The notes beneath the pieces were generated by a model. It saw nothing but the letters and a program-made list of their open reading frames with translations. It did not search any database and had not been told where the DNA came from. DNA of 64,000 nt, from positions 1,302,001 through 1,366,000 of the forward strand of contig CM066291.1 of assembly GCA_033816765.1 (NCBI GenBank), read 5' to 3'. The DNA is from Nothopassalora personata. Lineage: Eukaryota > Ascomycota > Dothideomycetes > Mycosphaerellales > Mycosphaerellaceae. Below, in pieces: positions 1-10,700 of this stretch (its first letter is position 1; each line of letters opens with the position of its first letter). Both the position numbers and the translations under genes were made by a program.

Positions 1-835
1 TCGGCTCATAATACCCTCCATTCCTCAACTTCCCCTTCTCACACGTCGCAGCCCAACACTGCGCATAATGCCCCTGCTCCACCGGCGTTCTCTTCCCGAG
101 GCTCATCAGCAGCACCGGCAACGTCGTCGTTATCGGCAACCCAGCGAAGAGACCTGTCATGATGTAGCCTGGATGCACAGAGACGGACGTGATCTCGGGG
201 TAGTGCTTTGCCAGTTGCTGGGAATAGAGGAGTTGTGCGAGCTTGCTTTGGCCATAACGCGACCAGCGATGGCCCGGGATCAGAGCGTTGCCGAGATTGG
301 ACTGGGGGGATTTGAGGGTGGCGAAGTCGATGCCGGTGGACGGGGCCTGTTTGTAGGCGATTGAGGTCATGTTGATGATTCTCACGTCGCCGGTCTGCGC
401 GGCTGTGGCGAGGAGGGTGGGGAGGAGGAGTTTTACTAGCAGCGCGTGTCCGAGGTGGTTCGTTGCGAATTGGATCTCGTAGCCTTCGGGGGAGGTTGCG
501 GCGGCGGTGGCCATGATTCCGGCGTTGAGCATGAGGATGTCGAGGCGGGAGGTGAGGGAGGTGAAGGTTGTGGCTGCTTGTTTGACTGAGGCGAGGGAGG
601 AGATGTCGCAGCGGATGAAGGTGACTTTGACGTTTGGGACGTCTTCACGGATGTGGTTGATTAAGGTGTTGGCATTCTTTTCGTTGCGGCCGCCGCAGTA
701 GATGTGCTCGGGGTTGTGTTTTGCGAGTTCTGTTATTGAGCCTGCACCAAGTCCCGCGGTGCCTCCTGTGATGAAGATGACCTTGCCGGAGAGGCTTGGG
801 ATGTCCTTTGTAGGGTTGAAAGATGATGGGGGCAT
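1..835 (-). CDS. Short-chain dehydrogenase/reductase, partial at window edge
   Basis: An open frame starts at an ATG at 835 and runs off the left end of the window with no stop (278 codons visible). Seen: a Rossmann nucleotide-binding motif TGGTAGLG at residues 23-30, LNAG at 103-106, a catalytic serine near 158 (NMTSIA) and the catalytic pair YGQSK at 194-198. This set defines the classical SDR superfamily. The HPGYIMTG segment near 221-228 and the overall layout resemble the fungal retinol-dehydrogenase/WW-domain-oxidoreductase-like group, which uses NAD(P)H on lipophilic alcohols or ketones; the actual substrate cannot be read from sequence. The visible part lacks introns. The C-terminus lies outside the window. 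Transcribed away from the P450 gene with about 600 bp between them; a functional link is not evident. Confidence 0.88.
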   Translation of the reverse strand, partial: MPPSSFNPTKDIPSLSGKVIFITGGTAGLGAGSITELAKHNPEHIYCGGRNEKNANTLINHIREDVPNVKVTFIRCDISSLASVKQAATTFTSLTSRLDILMLNAGIMATAAATSPEGYEIQFATNHLGHALLVKLLLPTLLATAAQTGDVRIINMTSIAYKQAPSTGIDFATLKSPQSNLGNALIPGHRWSRYGQSKLAQLLYSQQLAKHYPEITSVSVHPGYIMTGLFAGLPITTTLPVLLMSLGKRTPVEQGHYAQCWAATCEKGKLRNGGYYEP

Positions 836-1431
836 GTTGAGGGTGCTGAAGGATCCTTTTCTTGCTGATGTGGACTTGTTGCTTGGGTATGGTGCTTTGT
901 TGTGTATGTGTTTGCGGCGTTGGTTGGGAGGTGATGGTTTGATGCGTCACTCTAGACGACAGTGCCTACCTTGAGAACTTATATTTGTGCATATGAACTG
1001 AGATCGCATCCGTCTCACAGTAGAGCGGCATCATGGTTGCAAATGTCACTGCATATGAGTGTTGTGTTCACGGCAGGCTCGCGTATTCTGCGTCATGTGG
1101 CGGACTCGGAAGGAAGCACTGTGTAACGAAACCTATTGATGCTCATCGGTTGTGTTACGTACAGGGCCATATGGACGCTGTCATGTAAGTCGTAAGTGCC
1201 GCTGAATGCGACATGGGTGAATGTCTAGCGGTGATGTGATGTCCTTACGAAGTACATGCCTGTCGCTGAGTAAACATGCTGCATATGCAGAAGGGGTCTC
1301 GTCGCATCCTACTACAGCACGCTGAAATGGTCGCATAGAAGTGACGGCACCCCTACGCTCTATATTAAGACATCGATGGTCAGTCAAACAATGCCTCGCG
1401 GTAGCCATAGTCGCACAGAGTCCGCTCGATG
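836..1431. other. Intergenic, no gene seen
   Basis: Between the SDR start and the P450 stop. It must hold the SDR promoter and the P450 3' end. I see no convincing coding frame, tRNA or repeat. Confidence 0.6.
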
Positions 1432-3021
1432 TTAGTGCCGAATCATGACCCTCAACCCTTGACTGCCCGGGTATGCAGCAGGTGTCATGTATTCAGCGTA
1501 CATCGCAATATCGCGTCTCTCCGTCTTGTAAAGCTCTAGCGTGGGACCACTTTGTTCCTCCTTCGCACCATTATACAGGTCATACTTCTGGAAGATACCT
1601 GCGGTGAGGGTTTGCAGCTCTTGATATGCAAGGTTCATGCCAATACACTGCCGAGTACCTTTGGAAAATGAAAACTGGTACTTCCGCAACTTTGGATCAT
1701 CGAGATAGCGCTGTGGGATGAATTCGTCTGCAGTCGGACCGTAGATACTCCTGTCACGGTTGGTGATTGGGGCTGTCATGCCTATTCCCGTACCAGCTGG
1801 AACGACATACTGCTGACCAGTTGCATGATTTACATAGACCAGGTCTTCGTCCGGGGCGCAACGATCTTGACGATGAGTTGCCCCCGGATAGAGGCGAATG
1901 GCTTCTTGAATGATAGCGTTCAAATATGGCAGATTGTCCAGCTTGGCAGCGGAAGGTATTGAATTCTGACTGTCAGACATCGCAGTCTTCAGCTCTGCTT
2001 TCAGTCGATTGAGCATGTCCCGATCACTCAGCAAGTGGTACATTATGGCCCTAAGTGTAGAAGCGGTCGTGTCGGAGCCAGCTATGAGAATAACCATGGC
2101 TTCGTCGGCCAGGCGTCGAGTCTCTTTCTCAGACGCAGGTAGATCCTTGCTTCGCATGATCTCGTGAAAGATCGTCTTCCCTTCGGGGTGCTCTTTGGCT
2201 GTGCGAATTGCTTCGATCCTGGCTGTCAGGTCCTGCCTAAGTGTTAGCTTTCGTTGGGGCCTGAAGGAGGTTCACCATACCTCCATGAATTGGATAAAGA
2301 CTGCAATTCGTGGTATCAGTCGTATCATGATCGTTGGAGGCATTCTGGCCAGTATCAATGCCAACCAGTAGAAATGTGTACCAAGGTAGCTGACCCTTTG
2401 TGGAGTCATCACATCAAAGAAGGCGGCGTCACAGTCCTCCTTGTCAAGCAGTTTCTGCCCCTCGCCTAGAGCGTATGCTTGAATAATGTCTTTCGTAGCG
2501 GCCTGGAAAACGCTATTCATGTGCACGGGCTTGCCTTCAGTCGCCCAGCCTTCATAGCGCCGCAAGAGGTTCGCGAGCACTTCATTGATCATTGGCTCAA
2601 GGCGTCGGACATTCTGCTGTGAGAAATATGGGTTCAGTACTGCTCGCCTCTGTCGGTGCGCGTCGTGATCCTTGGTTGCCAGTATACTACCAGGAGCCTG
2701 TAGCAGCTGAAGTATTGTGTAGAATCGCTCTCGCCGTTGTTTGGGTGATTGTGTGTATAGCTTATCGACGAATCGAGGGTCGGAGACATGTATTGTGTCA
2801 GGCCTAATACGCACGATAGGGCCGTACTTGCGGTGCATCTCATCTATGACAAATATATATTGGCCGCCTCGTACGAGGTCGTGGTAGGTGTGGTACCACG
2901 AAGTCGCAGCAGCAATGCGAGGGCCAGGTAGGTGTGCCAATGGGCTCAGGTAGAGTCGATAGATAATGAGGCCGATCCAGTACGTCAACAAGATGGCAAC
3001 TCCGGAGAGTAGGTACCCCAT
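1432..3021 (-). CDS. Cytochrome P450 monooxygenase (two exons)
   Basis: Exons 3021..2281 and 2232..1432 are joined across a 48-nt intron (donor GTATGG, branch-like GCTAAC, acceptor GGCAG) to give 513 aa, the usual fungal P450 length. An N-terminal hydrophobic anchor (residues 2-25) followed by the proline hinge HLPGPR points to an endoplasmic-reticulum membrane enzyme. Diagnostic motifs in order: I-helix AGSDTT (about 298-303), ExxR as EAIR (357-360), PQR in the PERF-like region (about 420), and the heme loop FSKGTRQCIG with Cys443 as thiolate ligand. All key residues are present, so the enzyme looks functional. The family is CYP-like of secondary or xenobiotic metabolism; the substrate is unknown. 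An alternative acceptor 5 nt upstream (ACTTAG) breaks the frame, which fixes the intron end. Confidence 0.93.
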
Positions 3022-3719
3022 CTTGTCTCACTGAGAACGTAAGACTCACAAGACTCAAAGGTTGTTTCTTTCGTGTTGAGGCAGTGTGAGAACGTCGACA
3101 TGAAGAGAGCGGATCGTACTGATGCCATCTTGACTAGCAAGCGGGAGGATTGGGGCTGCCCTCGGCTGGATCCTTCTAGCGCAGGAGATACGGAGAGATG
3201 AGCAGCCATTGTTCTCAACGTGGAACATACCGTGCAATGAAGACACTCATTCTACGAGTATCGAGGAAATGTTGCAGGATGGTTTATCGTTCAGGGAACG
3301 CGAGCGATGTGAGAAGGAATGCAATTGACGCTAGCTTCGAGATCAGCCGAGCCAAATGCTCTCTACATACGACCAGCACGTCGATGCCACAGACATTAGC
3401 AGACATTAGCATATAAGGAGTCGGGAACGATTTCGCGGTCATGTCATTCTGCACTTCCACGAAAGTCTTGGCAGATGGCCGAAGTCTCTGAGCAAACACT
3501 CAAGCCATAGCAACTCAGTGCCACGACATCGAGGAGGGCAAAATGACTGGTCTAGAGTAATGGGATGACTAAAAGCGTAATCCTGGCTGTCTATAGCTGA
3601 TGCTCTCCTGGCCGAAAATCTCTCTAGCAGAGAAAAACGCAAAAAGTGAAGACAGTCTGATTCCTTCTCCCCCGGGCTGAATCCGTGTTAGTTTGACGTC
3701 TTATCGACAGGACACATCT
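3022..3719. other. Intergenic, promoter side of P450
   Basis: About 700 bp upstream of the P450. Short overlapping frames on both strands have no recognisable features. I see no repeat and no transposon remnant. Confidence 0.55.
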
Positions 3720-3810
3720 ACTCACTGGGCTCGAACCACCAACCTCCCGATTCCAGTTGATCGCTGAACGATTAACAGTCGAACGCGCTAGCCAATTGCG
3801 CTATCTGAGT
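3720..3810 (-). tRNA. tRNA-Asn(GTT)-like with 21-nt intron; 3' arm damaged
   Basis: On the minus strand a tRNA fold can be drawn: TA at positions 8-9, a D arm with a GCGC/GCGC stem around AATTGGCTA, and an anticodon loop CTGTTAA with anticodon GTT. A 21-nt insertion follows one base after the anticodon, the canonical position of nuclear tRNA introns; removing it restores a five-pair anticodon stem (TTCGA with TCGGG, two wobbles). The T loop TTCGAGC is present. The 3' half is defective: about three bases are missing between the T stem and acceptor strand, so only part of the T stem and five acceptor pairs (ACTCA/TGAGT) form. I infer a decayed tRNA gene, or a copy with a local sequence error. 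Confidence 0.5.
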
Positions 3811-4244
3811 CAGTGAAAGCTCGCTCATGAGTGATACTGGAGGCAACGCACCCACGGGGGACACTCAAGATGTACCTGACCAATGCTGGGCCGTAACAAT
3901 GATAATACAAGTAGCTCGTAACTCAAGTCGGGCCGGTGTACATCCGAGGGTTGGGGTGTTTGGATTGAGTCATGAGTCATGGGGCTCAGCGATGACGGCG
4001 AGGACCGGAAAACCAACGGATGATGTCGATCGATTTGTATTCTCCAGTCATCATGGTACTATTGCTTCGTTGCAACGGTGTATAGTAGTTATATTGCTTC
4101 ATGTTTGTGCAGAAGTTCATCTCGGAAAATTGCCAGTGAGGTCAATTTCGAACTCTCGGCGAAAGTCTACAGGAACCTCGGTCGAGCATGTTCCTCCAAG
4201 AATAATAAAAGACAAGGTCTATCCAGCTTGCTAATGACTCCAGA
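3811..4244. other. Intergenic, no gene seen
   Basis: Lies between the tRNA-like locus and the FAN1 stop. A 135-codon plus-strand frame here has no domain, no good start context and no splice support, so I do not call it. Confidence 0.5.
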
Positions 4245-6929
4245 TCATCTTCTGTGAGAGCAAGACCGCACTCTGACCTCCTTGGCAGCAGCATGACACA
4301 GCTCAACCCGAATGCCAGCGCCAGAGAGAACATCAATCCACATCCGCTGAGTGTCGCTTAATCGATCATTCTCGCTCTTCACCTCAGCAAACATCACCTC
4401 CCCCATTCCATTCTCATTCAGCTTCCAGAGGAATAAATCCGGTACACCTCCACCTCGCTGTCCATACTCCTGGACAATTGTCTTCATGACAGTACTCAGA
4501 GCTGCAGGCGGAAAGCATCGAGCAATCTCAAGCAGATCTTCGAGGGCGTAAGTCCAGTCCAGTCCAACAACACAAGTCTTCCTCTCGTTGTGTTCATCCC
4601 ACAGCCGTTGGATCAGCTGCCCTGCCTCGCCATTGCTGATGTCGTTCAAACGAGCGTTGACCTCGGAGATCCTGCTCGGGTAGAAAGCATCGCTGTGGAG
4701 ATCCAGCGGACAGGTCTGGTACGCTGTCTGGAATACGTTCGGAATGTAGAGGAACATCACATCGTAGAAGAGATAGCCGAATAGAGTCCGCAGAACACGG
4801 CCCTCGCTGTGATAGCCTTTCCAGCCAAGTGCTCGATATGACGAAAGGCACATCTCTTCGACGCTGCATTCTGCCTCAAGCTCTGTAGGTGGGTTTGCCT
4901 CGTCGATGTCTTCGTCTTTGACCTCATTATCGCCGGTCTTGACTGCTGTGTTCAGATTGCAAGCTGGATCCGGGTCAAGCCAGATAGTCTTCGCGCCACG
5001 ATAGCCAGTCTTCATGCCTTGCTCACTGTTCCGTCTGCTGCCGTTCGGAGTACGCTCGATGCGGACGCCCTCAAAGGTCCTCTCTTCTGCCTTGGCCAAT
5101 CTGACATGATCGAAGTCATGCTGTTGACGCTTCGGTATCTTCAGCGACTTCTCAAGCTTGGTCGTGCGCTTCTGCAGATCTCGGTGAAAAATCAGATGCG
5201 TATAAGGGTCCTGTAGGCCTTCTTCGCAAGTTCGGAGTGCGATTCGCTTCCAATGCTTTTTCTTGGCTTCCTCGTCCTTGCAACTTGGCGGCGATGGCAG
5301 GTGAAGATGCATGTAATGCTCTTCTAGTAGTGCTTTTCGCTGGTACCAGTCGCCTCTGCGTGCAATGTGGAATAGTCTTTGGTTCAGCAGCTCGCATAGT
5401 AGATCGTACTCTCGTTTGTGATCCTTGAATTTGCCAGTGCCCATGACGAAGGCAGCTTTGTGCACTATTCGTGTATATACCCAAGCAGGAGAGAGTCTAC
5501 GAAGGTATGCTCCCTCTCCAGTCTCATATATGCTGTCTTCTTTCTTTTGCTCTTCCGCAAGCAACACTTTCCATCGAGGATAGACCTCATCGAAGATATC
5601 GAGCACAACTTGCAGAGTATCTTTCGTCGGGGTCCCGTTATATTCGAGAACATTGTCGACTCGAAATTGTGTACGCACGGATGCCTCGAATTCCAGCAGT
5701 AGAGACCTGGATGCAAAGATGTTCGCAGATCTCGAGACAATGTACGTGGGAAAGTTTCGCCGTGCGATTCGAGCCAGGATTATAGTGGTCAAGGACTTCT
5801 CAGTCCACTCGGTCGATCGATAGAAGACTAAATGAACACGCTCAAAGAGCTTCAGAGCAGGTAAGGAAAGACGAATGCAAGGGCCAGTCTCGACCATGAT
5901 CTTCTCAATGAAATAGGAATCACGATTCTCCAACCTGCCTGGCGTAGCCTCTCTACTTTCGTCTTCGTTCAGAGTCGAACCATTGGATACTGTGCTCGAC
6001 TCGGTATCGGAACGCTTGAGACGTGCAAAACTTGACAAAGAGCTCTGTTTCCCACTCGTTCGTCGAAATGCTTGCAGTAGCTCCTTCTTGTTCTTGCCCT
6101 GCACTTTTGCGTCCTTCGCCAGTACTTTGAGCTCGTCCAGCAGTAGTAACGATGAGGCTTCTTCCAGATCCTGAATGCAGTCCTGCGATCTATCCGCGAA
6201 GCTGAATTTGCCTCCCAACGTTGTGCCTTCAAGTGGGTCAAGTTCGCCTGGGTTGACCTGTGGCTGTAGAGTCTCCTCTGGTAGCTCTCTTGTCTTCTGG
6301 AGCTCATCTATTGCGTTCTGTAGATCTGCAATGTCACTGTGGTACCCAAGACGACTGACCCGATGCCAGCTCGAAGTCTTCCTCAAGAATAGCCTGACAT
6401 ACAGATACTGCCCTTCGTAGCTCAAATTTCGCCACTGGTTGAAGACAGCATGTTCTGCGTCATTAAAGAGATGACTCTCTTCCTCGAGGACTGTTTCCAG
6501 TGCCAGATTGAAAGCATCAACGTAGATGGAGCTTTTGCCTCTGTCCCACTTGTTGCCATCGATACGTTCTCGCAGGCCTAGCTCGGCCTGTTCAGCACAC
6601 CTCGCTTGCTCATACGCTTTGATAGCTTCCTTGTCGGTCTCAATAGCAGGGAGAGCTGTTTCCAGGTCCGTCTGCCTGGTTCGCGTTTCTGGTTCGAGGA
6701 GCTCGTTTTCGCTATCTTCGTCCGAATCTGGTATGACATCTCTTCTCTTTGACTTCGCAACGCTCTGAGGACTGCTCTTTACTGCGAAGTCTGTTATCTC
6801 GCGTTTCTGTCGCTTTGGCGGAGGCGTTTGGAACTCATCGACGTCGTCGTTGAAGTTCGTCGACTTGGAATGAGGCACTTTCTTCCCAAACATTGCATTA
6901 TGTTTCGAAGGGCTGCTGGCCTGCAGCAT
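4245..6929 (-). CDS. FAN1: FAN1-type structure-specific nuclease (VRR-NUC domain)
   Basis: A single 894-aa frame. FAN1 is a 5' flap endonuclease/5'-3' exonuclease acting in interstrand crosslink repair in the nucleus. Seen: a basic, low-complexity N-terminus (PPPKRQKRE, a likely nuclear signal); a SAP-like DNA-binding stretch near residues 258-290 (LLLLDELKVLAKDAKV...); a long helical TPR-like middle; and a C-terminal VRR-NUC fold with VPDLFLW (P830-D831) and AEVKS (E849, K851), the PD-(D/E)xK catalytic set, followed by NDRLSDTQ. Length and order match fungal FAN1. The first ATG is used; a second in-frame Met at residue 13 (AMFGKK) is possible. It is divergent from the fasciclin gene with 211 bp between the start codons. 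Confidence 0.92.
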   Translation of the reverse strand: MLQASSPSKHNAMFGKKVPHSKSTNFNDDVDEFQTPPPKRQKREITDFAVKSSPQSVAKSKRRDVIPDSDEDSENELLEPETRTRQTDLETALPAIETDKEAIKAYEQARCAEQAELGLRERIDGNKWDRGKSSIYVDAFNLALETVLEEESHLFNDAEHAVFNQWRNLSYEGQYLYVRLFLRKTSSWHRVSRLGYHSDIADLQNAIDELQKTRELPEETLQPQVNPGELDPLEGTTLGGKFSFADRSQDCIQDLEEASSLLLLDELKVLAKDAKVQGKNKKELLQAFRRTSGKQSSLSSFARLKRSDTESSTVSNGSTLNEDESREATPGRLENRDSYFIEKIMVETGPCIRLSLPALKLFERVHLVFYRSTEWTEKSLTTIILARIARRNFPTYIVSRSANIFASRSLLLEFEASVRTQFRVDNVLEYNGTPTKDTLQVVLDIFDEVYPRWKVLLAEEQKKEDSIYETGEGAYLRRLSPAWVYTRIVHKAAFVMGTGKFKDHKREYDLLCELLNQRLFHIARRGDWYQRKALLEEHYMHLHLPSPPSCKDEEAKKKHWKRIALRTCEEGLQDPYTHLIFHRDLQKRTTKLEKSLKIPKRQQHDFDHVRLAKAEERTFEGVRIERTPNGSRRNSEQGMKTGYRGAKTIWLDPDPACNLNTAVKTGDNEVKDEDIDEANPPTELEAECSVEEMCLSSYRALGWKGYHSEGRVLRTLFGYLFYDVMFLYIPNVFQTAYQTCPLDLHSDAFYPSRISEVNARLNDISNGEAGQLIQRLWDEHNERKTCVVGLDWTYALEDLLEIARCFPPAALSTVMKTIVQEYGQRGGGVPDLFLWKLNENGMGEVMFAEVKSENDRLSDTQRMWIDVLSGAGIRVELCHAAAKEVRVRSCSHRR

Positions 6930-7140
6930 GATCGGTCAACATCAAAGATTACTGAGAGCATCCAAGATGTAATGCAACAGCGAAACAAAGGTCGAGGCAA
7001 GCTGGAGATGACTGTAGCGCCATCACGTCGCGAGAACACACGGTCGCGACGCGAAGCACCTGATCATGACGTACTTCCCAACCACATTCACCTCTCACGC
7101 CCGCCCTAACATTCCTATCCCCCCTACCACAACATCCACT
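6930..7140. promoter_or_regulatory. Shared divergent promoter region
   Basis: The 211 bp between the FAN1 (-) and fasciclin (+) start codons must contain both core promoters. No TATA box or named operator is evident. Confidence 0.4.
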
Positions 7141-7761
7141 ATGCGCTCCCTGATCATCCTAGCCAGCTTGCTCTCACTATCGCAAGCCCACCTCTCGCCA
7201 CCACAGTCTCGCGACAACCGTGATCGCCACCAACAACCAATGTCTGGCCCAGGCATCCAACTTTCCACTCCTCCGTCCACAGACGGCAGCGTCCCAAATG
7301 GAGGCATCATCTTGTCAGACATAATAGGCTCTCAGCGCCAGATCCAAATCTTCGCAAGCTTTACTCGTGACATCTCATCAGTCTCCTCCCGTCTCGATAA
7401 ACCTTCCGAGAACACCACTGTCCTTGCGCCTACCAATTCTGCCATCACATCGGGCCCCAGGAAACCATGGGAGGATCCTGCCGACTATAATGCCCTTGGT
7501 GCCTCAGCGTATGAAGGCAAAGACGGGCAGGATCGCGCGCACGAGAATATGCGACGTTTTGCTGAGGCGCATATTGTGACTGAGAGTCCATGGGAAGAGG
7601 GCAAGAAGGTTAAGACAATGGGAGGTGGCGAGGTATGGTGGGAGATGAGGCATGACAAGCGGGTCATTCTGCCTGGTAATGTCGCAGTTGAAGGAGTAGT
7701 GGGTAAAGTTGAAAATGGGGAGGTTTGGGTGTTGAGTGGTGTGCTGAATCATGCTTCTTGA
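7141..7761 (+). CDS. Secreted fasciclin (FAS1) domain protein
   Basis: The ATG at 7141 gives a 206-aa protein beginning with a signal peptide (MRSLIILASLLSLSQA, cleavage about residue 16-17). An in-frame upstream ATG at 7066 would bury that signal, so the later start is preferred. The mature part carries a FAS1-type domain of about 150 aa: GIILSDIIGSQRQIQIF, the H1-like NTTVLAPTNSAI, AHIVTE, and the closing block GVVGKVENGEVWVLSGVLN. Fasciclin domains mediate adhesion at cell surface or vacuole membrane. This copy is shorter than typical two-domain fasciclins and has no visible GPI signal, matching the small fungal single-FAS1 group. Function beyond adhesion or extracellular location is not inferable. 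Confidence 0.82.
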   Translation: MRSLIILASLLSLSQAHLSPPQSRDNRDRHQQPMSGPGIQLSTPPSTDGSVPNGGIILSDIIGSQRQIQIFASFTRDISSVSSRLDKPSENTTVLAPTNSAITSGPRKPWEDPADYNALGASAYEGKDGQDRAHENMRRFAEAHIVTESPWEEGKKVKTMGGGEVWWEMRHDKRVILPGNVAVEGVVGKVENGEVWVLSGVLNHAS

Positions 7762-7975
7762 CGAGCAGATGGGATGAGACATGATTGACGATGAAATGAA
7801 GGAATGAGGGAATGATTCGTTTCTTGTTGATATGTTGTATACACCAGTGCCGGAACTTTTGAGTTGGGTATCATGAATCCAATTCCGGCTACGCCTGGCA
7901 TCCAGCGCTTGGTCTACCATGGCAACAGCTTTCTATATCACAGTGGCAATCCAAGACTCCGCGGGTCGTCCTTTA

Positions 7976-9346
7976 CTACAAGGCCAAGGTTGACGTTGAC
8001 GCATTCTCGGAGACTGACCCAAGTCCATGCTCGCGAGCGACATCGGGCGGTATATCCAGTTGGGCCTGTTCCGCATTCCGCTTGATGCCAGCCGCGAGTG
8101 CAGAGTGATGACTTCTATCGCCAACGCCTGCAGGTTTGTTCTCTTTCTCGCTGCTACCACTGTCTGCAGCCTTTTGCTTCGCAGACGCCTTAGCAAGAGC
8201 TTTGCGTTCAGCTTTGGTCATTTTCGGCTTCTCGAAAGCGCCAATCTCAAGTCCTCGATCGACATCCTTGGCCAGCCCAATTAGGTCAGGGTCAGAGTAG
8301 CCAAGAGCATTGACAATGTCAGTGTAGCTCTTTGTCGCCATCATCTTCTTGTAAGCAAAATGCTTGCCTGGAATCATCTGACCGAGCAGATATTTGGTGT
8401 TGCCCCATCGGTTCTCAACCTCCATAGACGTCTTCACGTACTCCTTGACGACTTCTTCCCAACCAGCCTTACCACCATCTGAGCTGGCTCTGAACACAGA
8501 CGGGTTGGTCTCTGCGGCTGTGGCAATCATGGCACCATCCGCGCCGAACTCTTTCATCAAGTTGATCGCTTCGTCACGCCCGTAGACATCTCCGTTCATG
8601 AGGCACGCCACACCGGCCTCGTGACAGACGTCCACGACCATCTTCAACTGGTCCCGAATAGCGCGCTCTCGAGGTCGCATTGGAGTTGTCCGACAGTGTA
8701 CTGTAAGTCCTGTAATTCCAGTTGCGACCAGCTTCCGCACAAGCGCTTCGGTCTCCTCAGCTGTTTCGAGTATGCGGATTTTGACGCTTATCCCGATCTC
8801 AAACGGTTTACCAACATGCTCCACCAGTGCTTCCAGTATCGAGCAAAGCTTCTCCGGGGTCTTGAGGAGCGCCGCACCCATACCGCCACTGGTGCTGAAC
8901 GGTTTCGGACATCCTGCATTGACGTCGATGCCGGCGACGTCCGGCGCGATCAATTTAGCTGCTTCGACAGCAGTACTTGGATCCGCTGTGCCGATCTGGT
9001 AGATGAGCTTCTTACTTTCGCGCTCGGGATGAAGCCGATAAATGATGCTTTCCCGCTGCTCTGGCGTGGGAGCTGGGTTCTTCGCCCCATTTGATGATAG
9101 CCGTGTGAAGACCACAGTACCAGTGGCAGGGTTTTCGTGTCGCGTGGTCCCAATCAAGGCCTTGTCGATTGTTTCTGGGCCCCATACCAAGTCTGCGCCA
9201 TACTTGAGCGCCACCAATCTCGAAGGGCATTCGCCGCTGCGTACCATGGGTGCCAAGACTATCTTCCCTCGATAGTCGACCCCATTCTTGGGAATGGGGA
9301 CTCTCTTCGCTGTGGACGTCATGATGCGTTGCAGTGAGTGTAGCAT
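7976..9346 (-). CDS. DUS2: tRNA-dihydrouridine synthase 2
   Basis: An intronless 456-aa frame. Dus2 (yeast Smm1) reduces U20 in the D loop of cytoplasmic tRNAs using FMN and NADPH. Seen: an FMN-binding TIM-barrel start KIVLAPMVRSGECPSR (about 28-43), the catalytic-cysteine block VNAGCPKPFS with Cys146, KIRIL and the VHCRTTPMRPRE block (tRNA and FMN contacts), NGDVYGRDEA, and GADGAMIATAAETNPSVF. The C-terminal basic helix region (KPKMTKAERKALAKASAKQK) fits an RNA-binding extension. An in-frame Met at residue 9 (position 9322) is an equally good start; the longer form has a slightly hydrophobic leader. It ends 214 bp from the fasciclin gene (convergent). Confidence 0.94.
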   Translation of the reverse strand: MLHSLQRIMTSTAKRVPIPKNGVDYRGKIVLAPMVRSGECPSRLVALKYGADLVWGPETIDKALIGTTRHENPATGTVVFTRLSSNGAKNPAPTPEQRESIIYRLHPERESKKLIYQIGTADPSTAVEAAKLIAPDVAGIDVNAGCPKPFSTSGGMGAALLKTPEKLCSILEALVEHVGKPFEIGISVKIRILETAEETEALVRKLVATGITGLTVHCRTTPMRPRERAIRDQLKMVVDVCHEAGVACLMNGDVYGRDEAINLMKEFGADGAMIATAAETNPSVFRASSDGGKAGWEEVVKEYVKTSMEVENRWGNTKYLLGQMIPGKHFAYKKMMATKSYTDIVNALGYSDPDLIGLAKDVDRGLEIGAFEKPKMTKAERKALAKASAKQKAADSGSSEKENKPAGVGDRSHHSALAAGIKRNAEQAQLDIPPDVAREHGLGSVSENASTSTLAL

Positions 9347-10700
9347 TTATACTTCACAATATCCATGTGCCGTGCCACATCCACAGCGAAGGCTCGAAGA
9401 AGTGCTATGGCTCTTGAGTCAAAACATCAAAGATGCTTGTAATGCTGTTGAACCGCGGGAGGTGCACGCTCGAGAATGGTGTATCTCGTGTCGCATGCTC
9501 TGGTGCCACCGTTGCTCGGTAACTCTGCTGCAAGGGAAACGGCCGTCGGATTTGCCGTACGCTGTGATGAAAAGAGCGCTTTGGAACAGCGACTCAGGCG
9601 AGGTGGTCATTTTAGCGCGAAGCTAGCGGTGACCATATATCTTGGCATTGCTCGACTTGTGGCCTGCCCTGCGACATCTTTTGTCTGCAGCTCTCGCTGA
9701 ACTGCACGTTCTCATAGCATCCGGCCGGTCCACGTAACATCCCCGATGCGTCTATCACGTTCTCCAAACATTGATGCAAATGCTCAGCGCATTGGCTTCG
9801 ATCGTTGGCCTCCAAAATTGTCCTATCAACTTGGAGCGCGCTGGCCTTGTGATGCATCTGGATGACCGTGAACGACAAGCTCCACGTTGGGCTATCGCAG
9901 ACGCACGTAAGCTCAAGAGGCGTGGCGGCGACGGTCATAAATAATACTTGTTGGGGGGAGTCGATCAAAAGGTGCAGAGTGAGCAACCCCCTGCTGGCAT
10001 TCCAGGTCCTGGGGAGCGACGTAGAAGATGGAAGATCGCAAGCTTGGTCACGGTCGGTAAGGTCGTGCCACGGGCCAGTAAGACGACAACAACATAGATC
10101 TAGTCTTGCGTGCGGCGTGCCCTCGATCTCATCGGACGAACGAACACTATCGCGGGATAGAGCGACATTGCATCGAATCAAAATCATCATCAGCCTCATC
10201 GACCAGTCCCGAGAAGCGCGCGGACGTTCTTCCCGTGCTGATGTGTAGACGGTTGTAGTCGACTTAGCGTAGACAGGATACTTTGGCAGGGTGATCCTCT
10301 GTGCCGGGCCCACGCTAGTCAAAGCGTTGGCTTCCGCACTCTTGTCTCGCAGGAAGTGTCCTTCTTACCTTCCACGCTCTCTACTGTATTACTTTTCTCT
10401 ACGCGGCTTGACGTTTCGATTCAACAAATTGCTGACCACTAATCACATCCCTGGGATTATCAACTGCCACCGACCAGCATAGCACGAATTCGCGTCGTTA
10501 CAGACCCCCAGCCTGTGTCAGACACCTGGACCCCCGATTCATTTGTTGTGCTGGCGTTATCGCCACTGACATGTTCGGTCAGAATCGCAACACTCAGCAG
10601 TACCTCACTATCACGACCTCGGGGCACCGAGCTCGACACTGTATGGGTACGGCAATCTATTGACTAATGTGTCGCTTCTCTGACACTGTGTCAAACTGTC
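9347..10700. other. Long divergent intergenic region between DUS2 and SNT2
   Basis: 1.35 kb holding the promoters of both flanking genes. Overlapping frames at 9612-10322 (-) and 9862-10248 (+) lack recognisable domains and are probably chance. No repeat seen. Confidence 0.5.

Noticed and set aside
2233..2280. Alternative acceptor (ACTTAG at about 2237) for the P450 intron
   Set aside because: It shifts the frame of the second exon; the next AG (GGCAG) keeps both exons in phase.
9612..10322. 236-codon minus-strand frame upstream of SNT2
   Set aside because: No recognisable domain, and an overlapping frame of similar quality on the other strand; probably chance.
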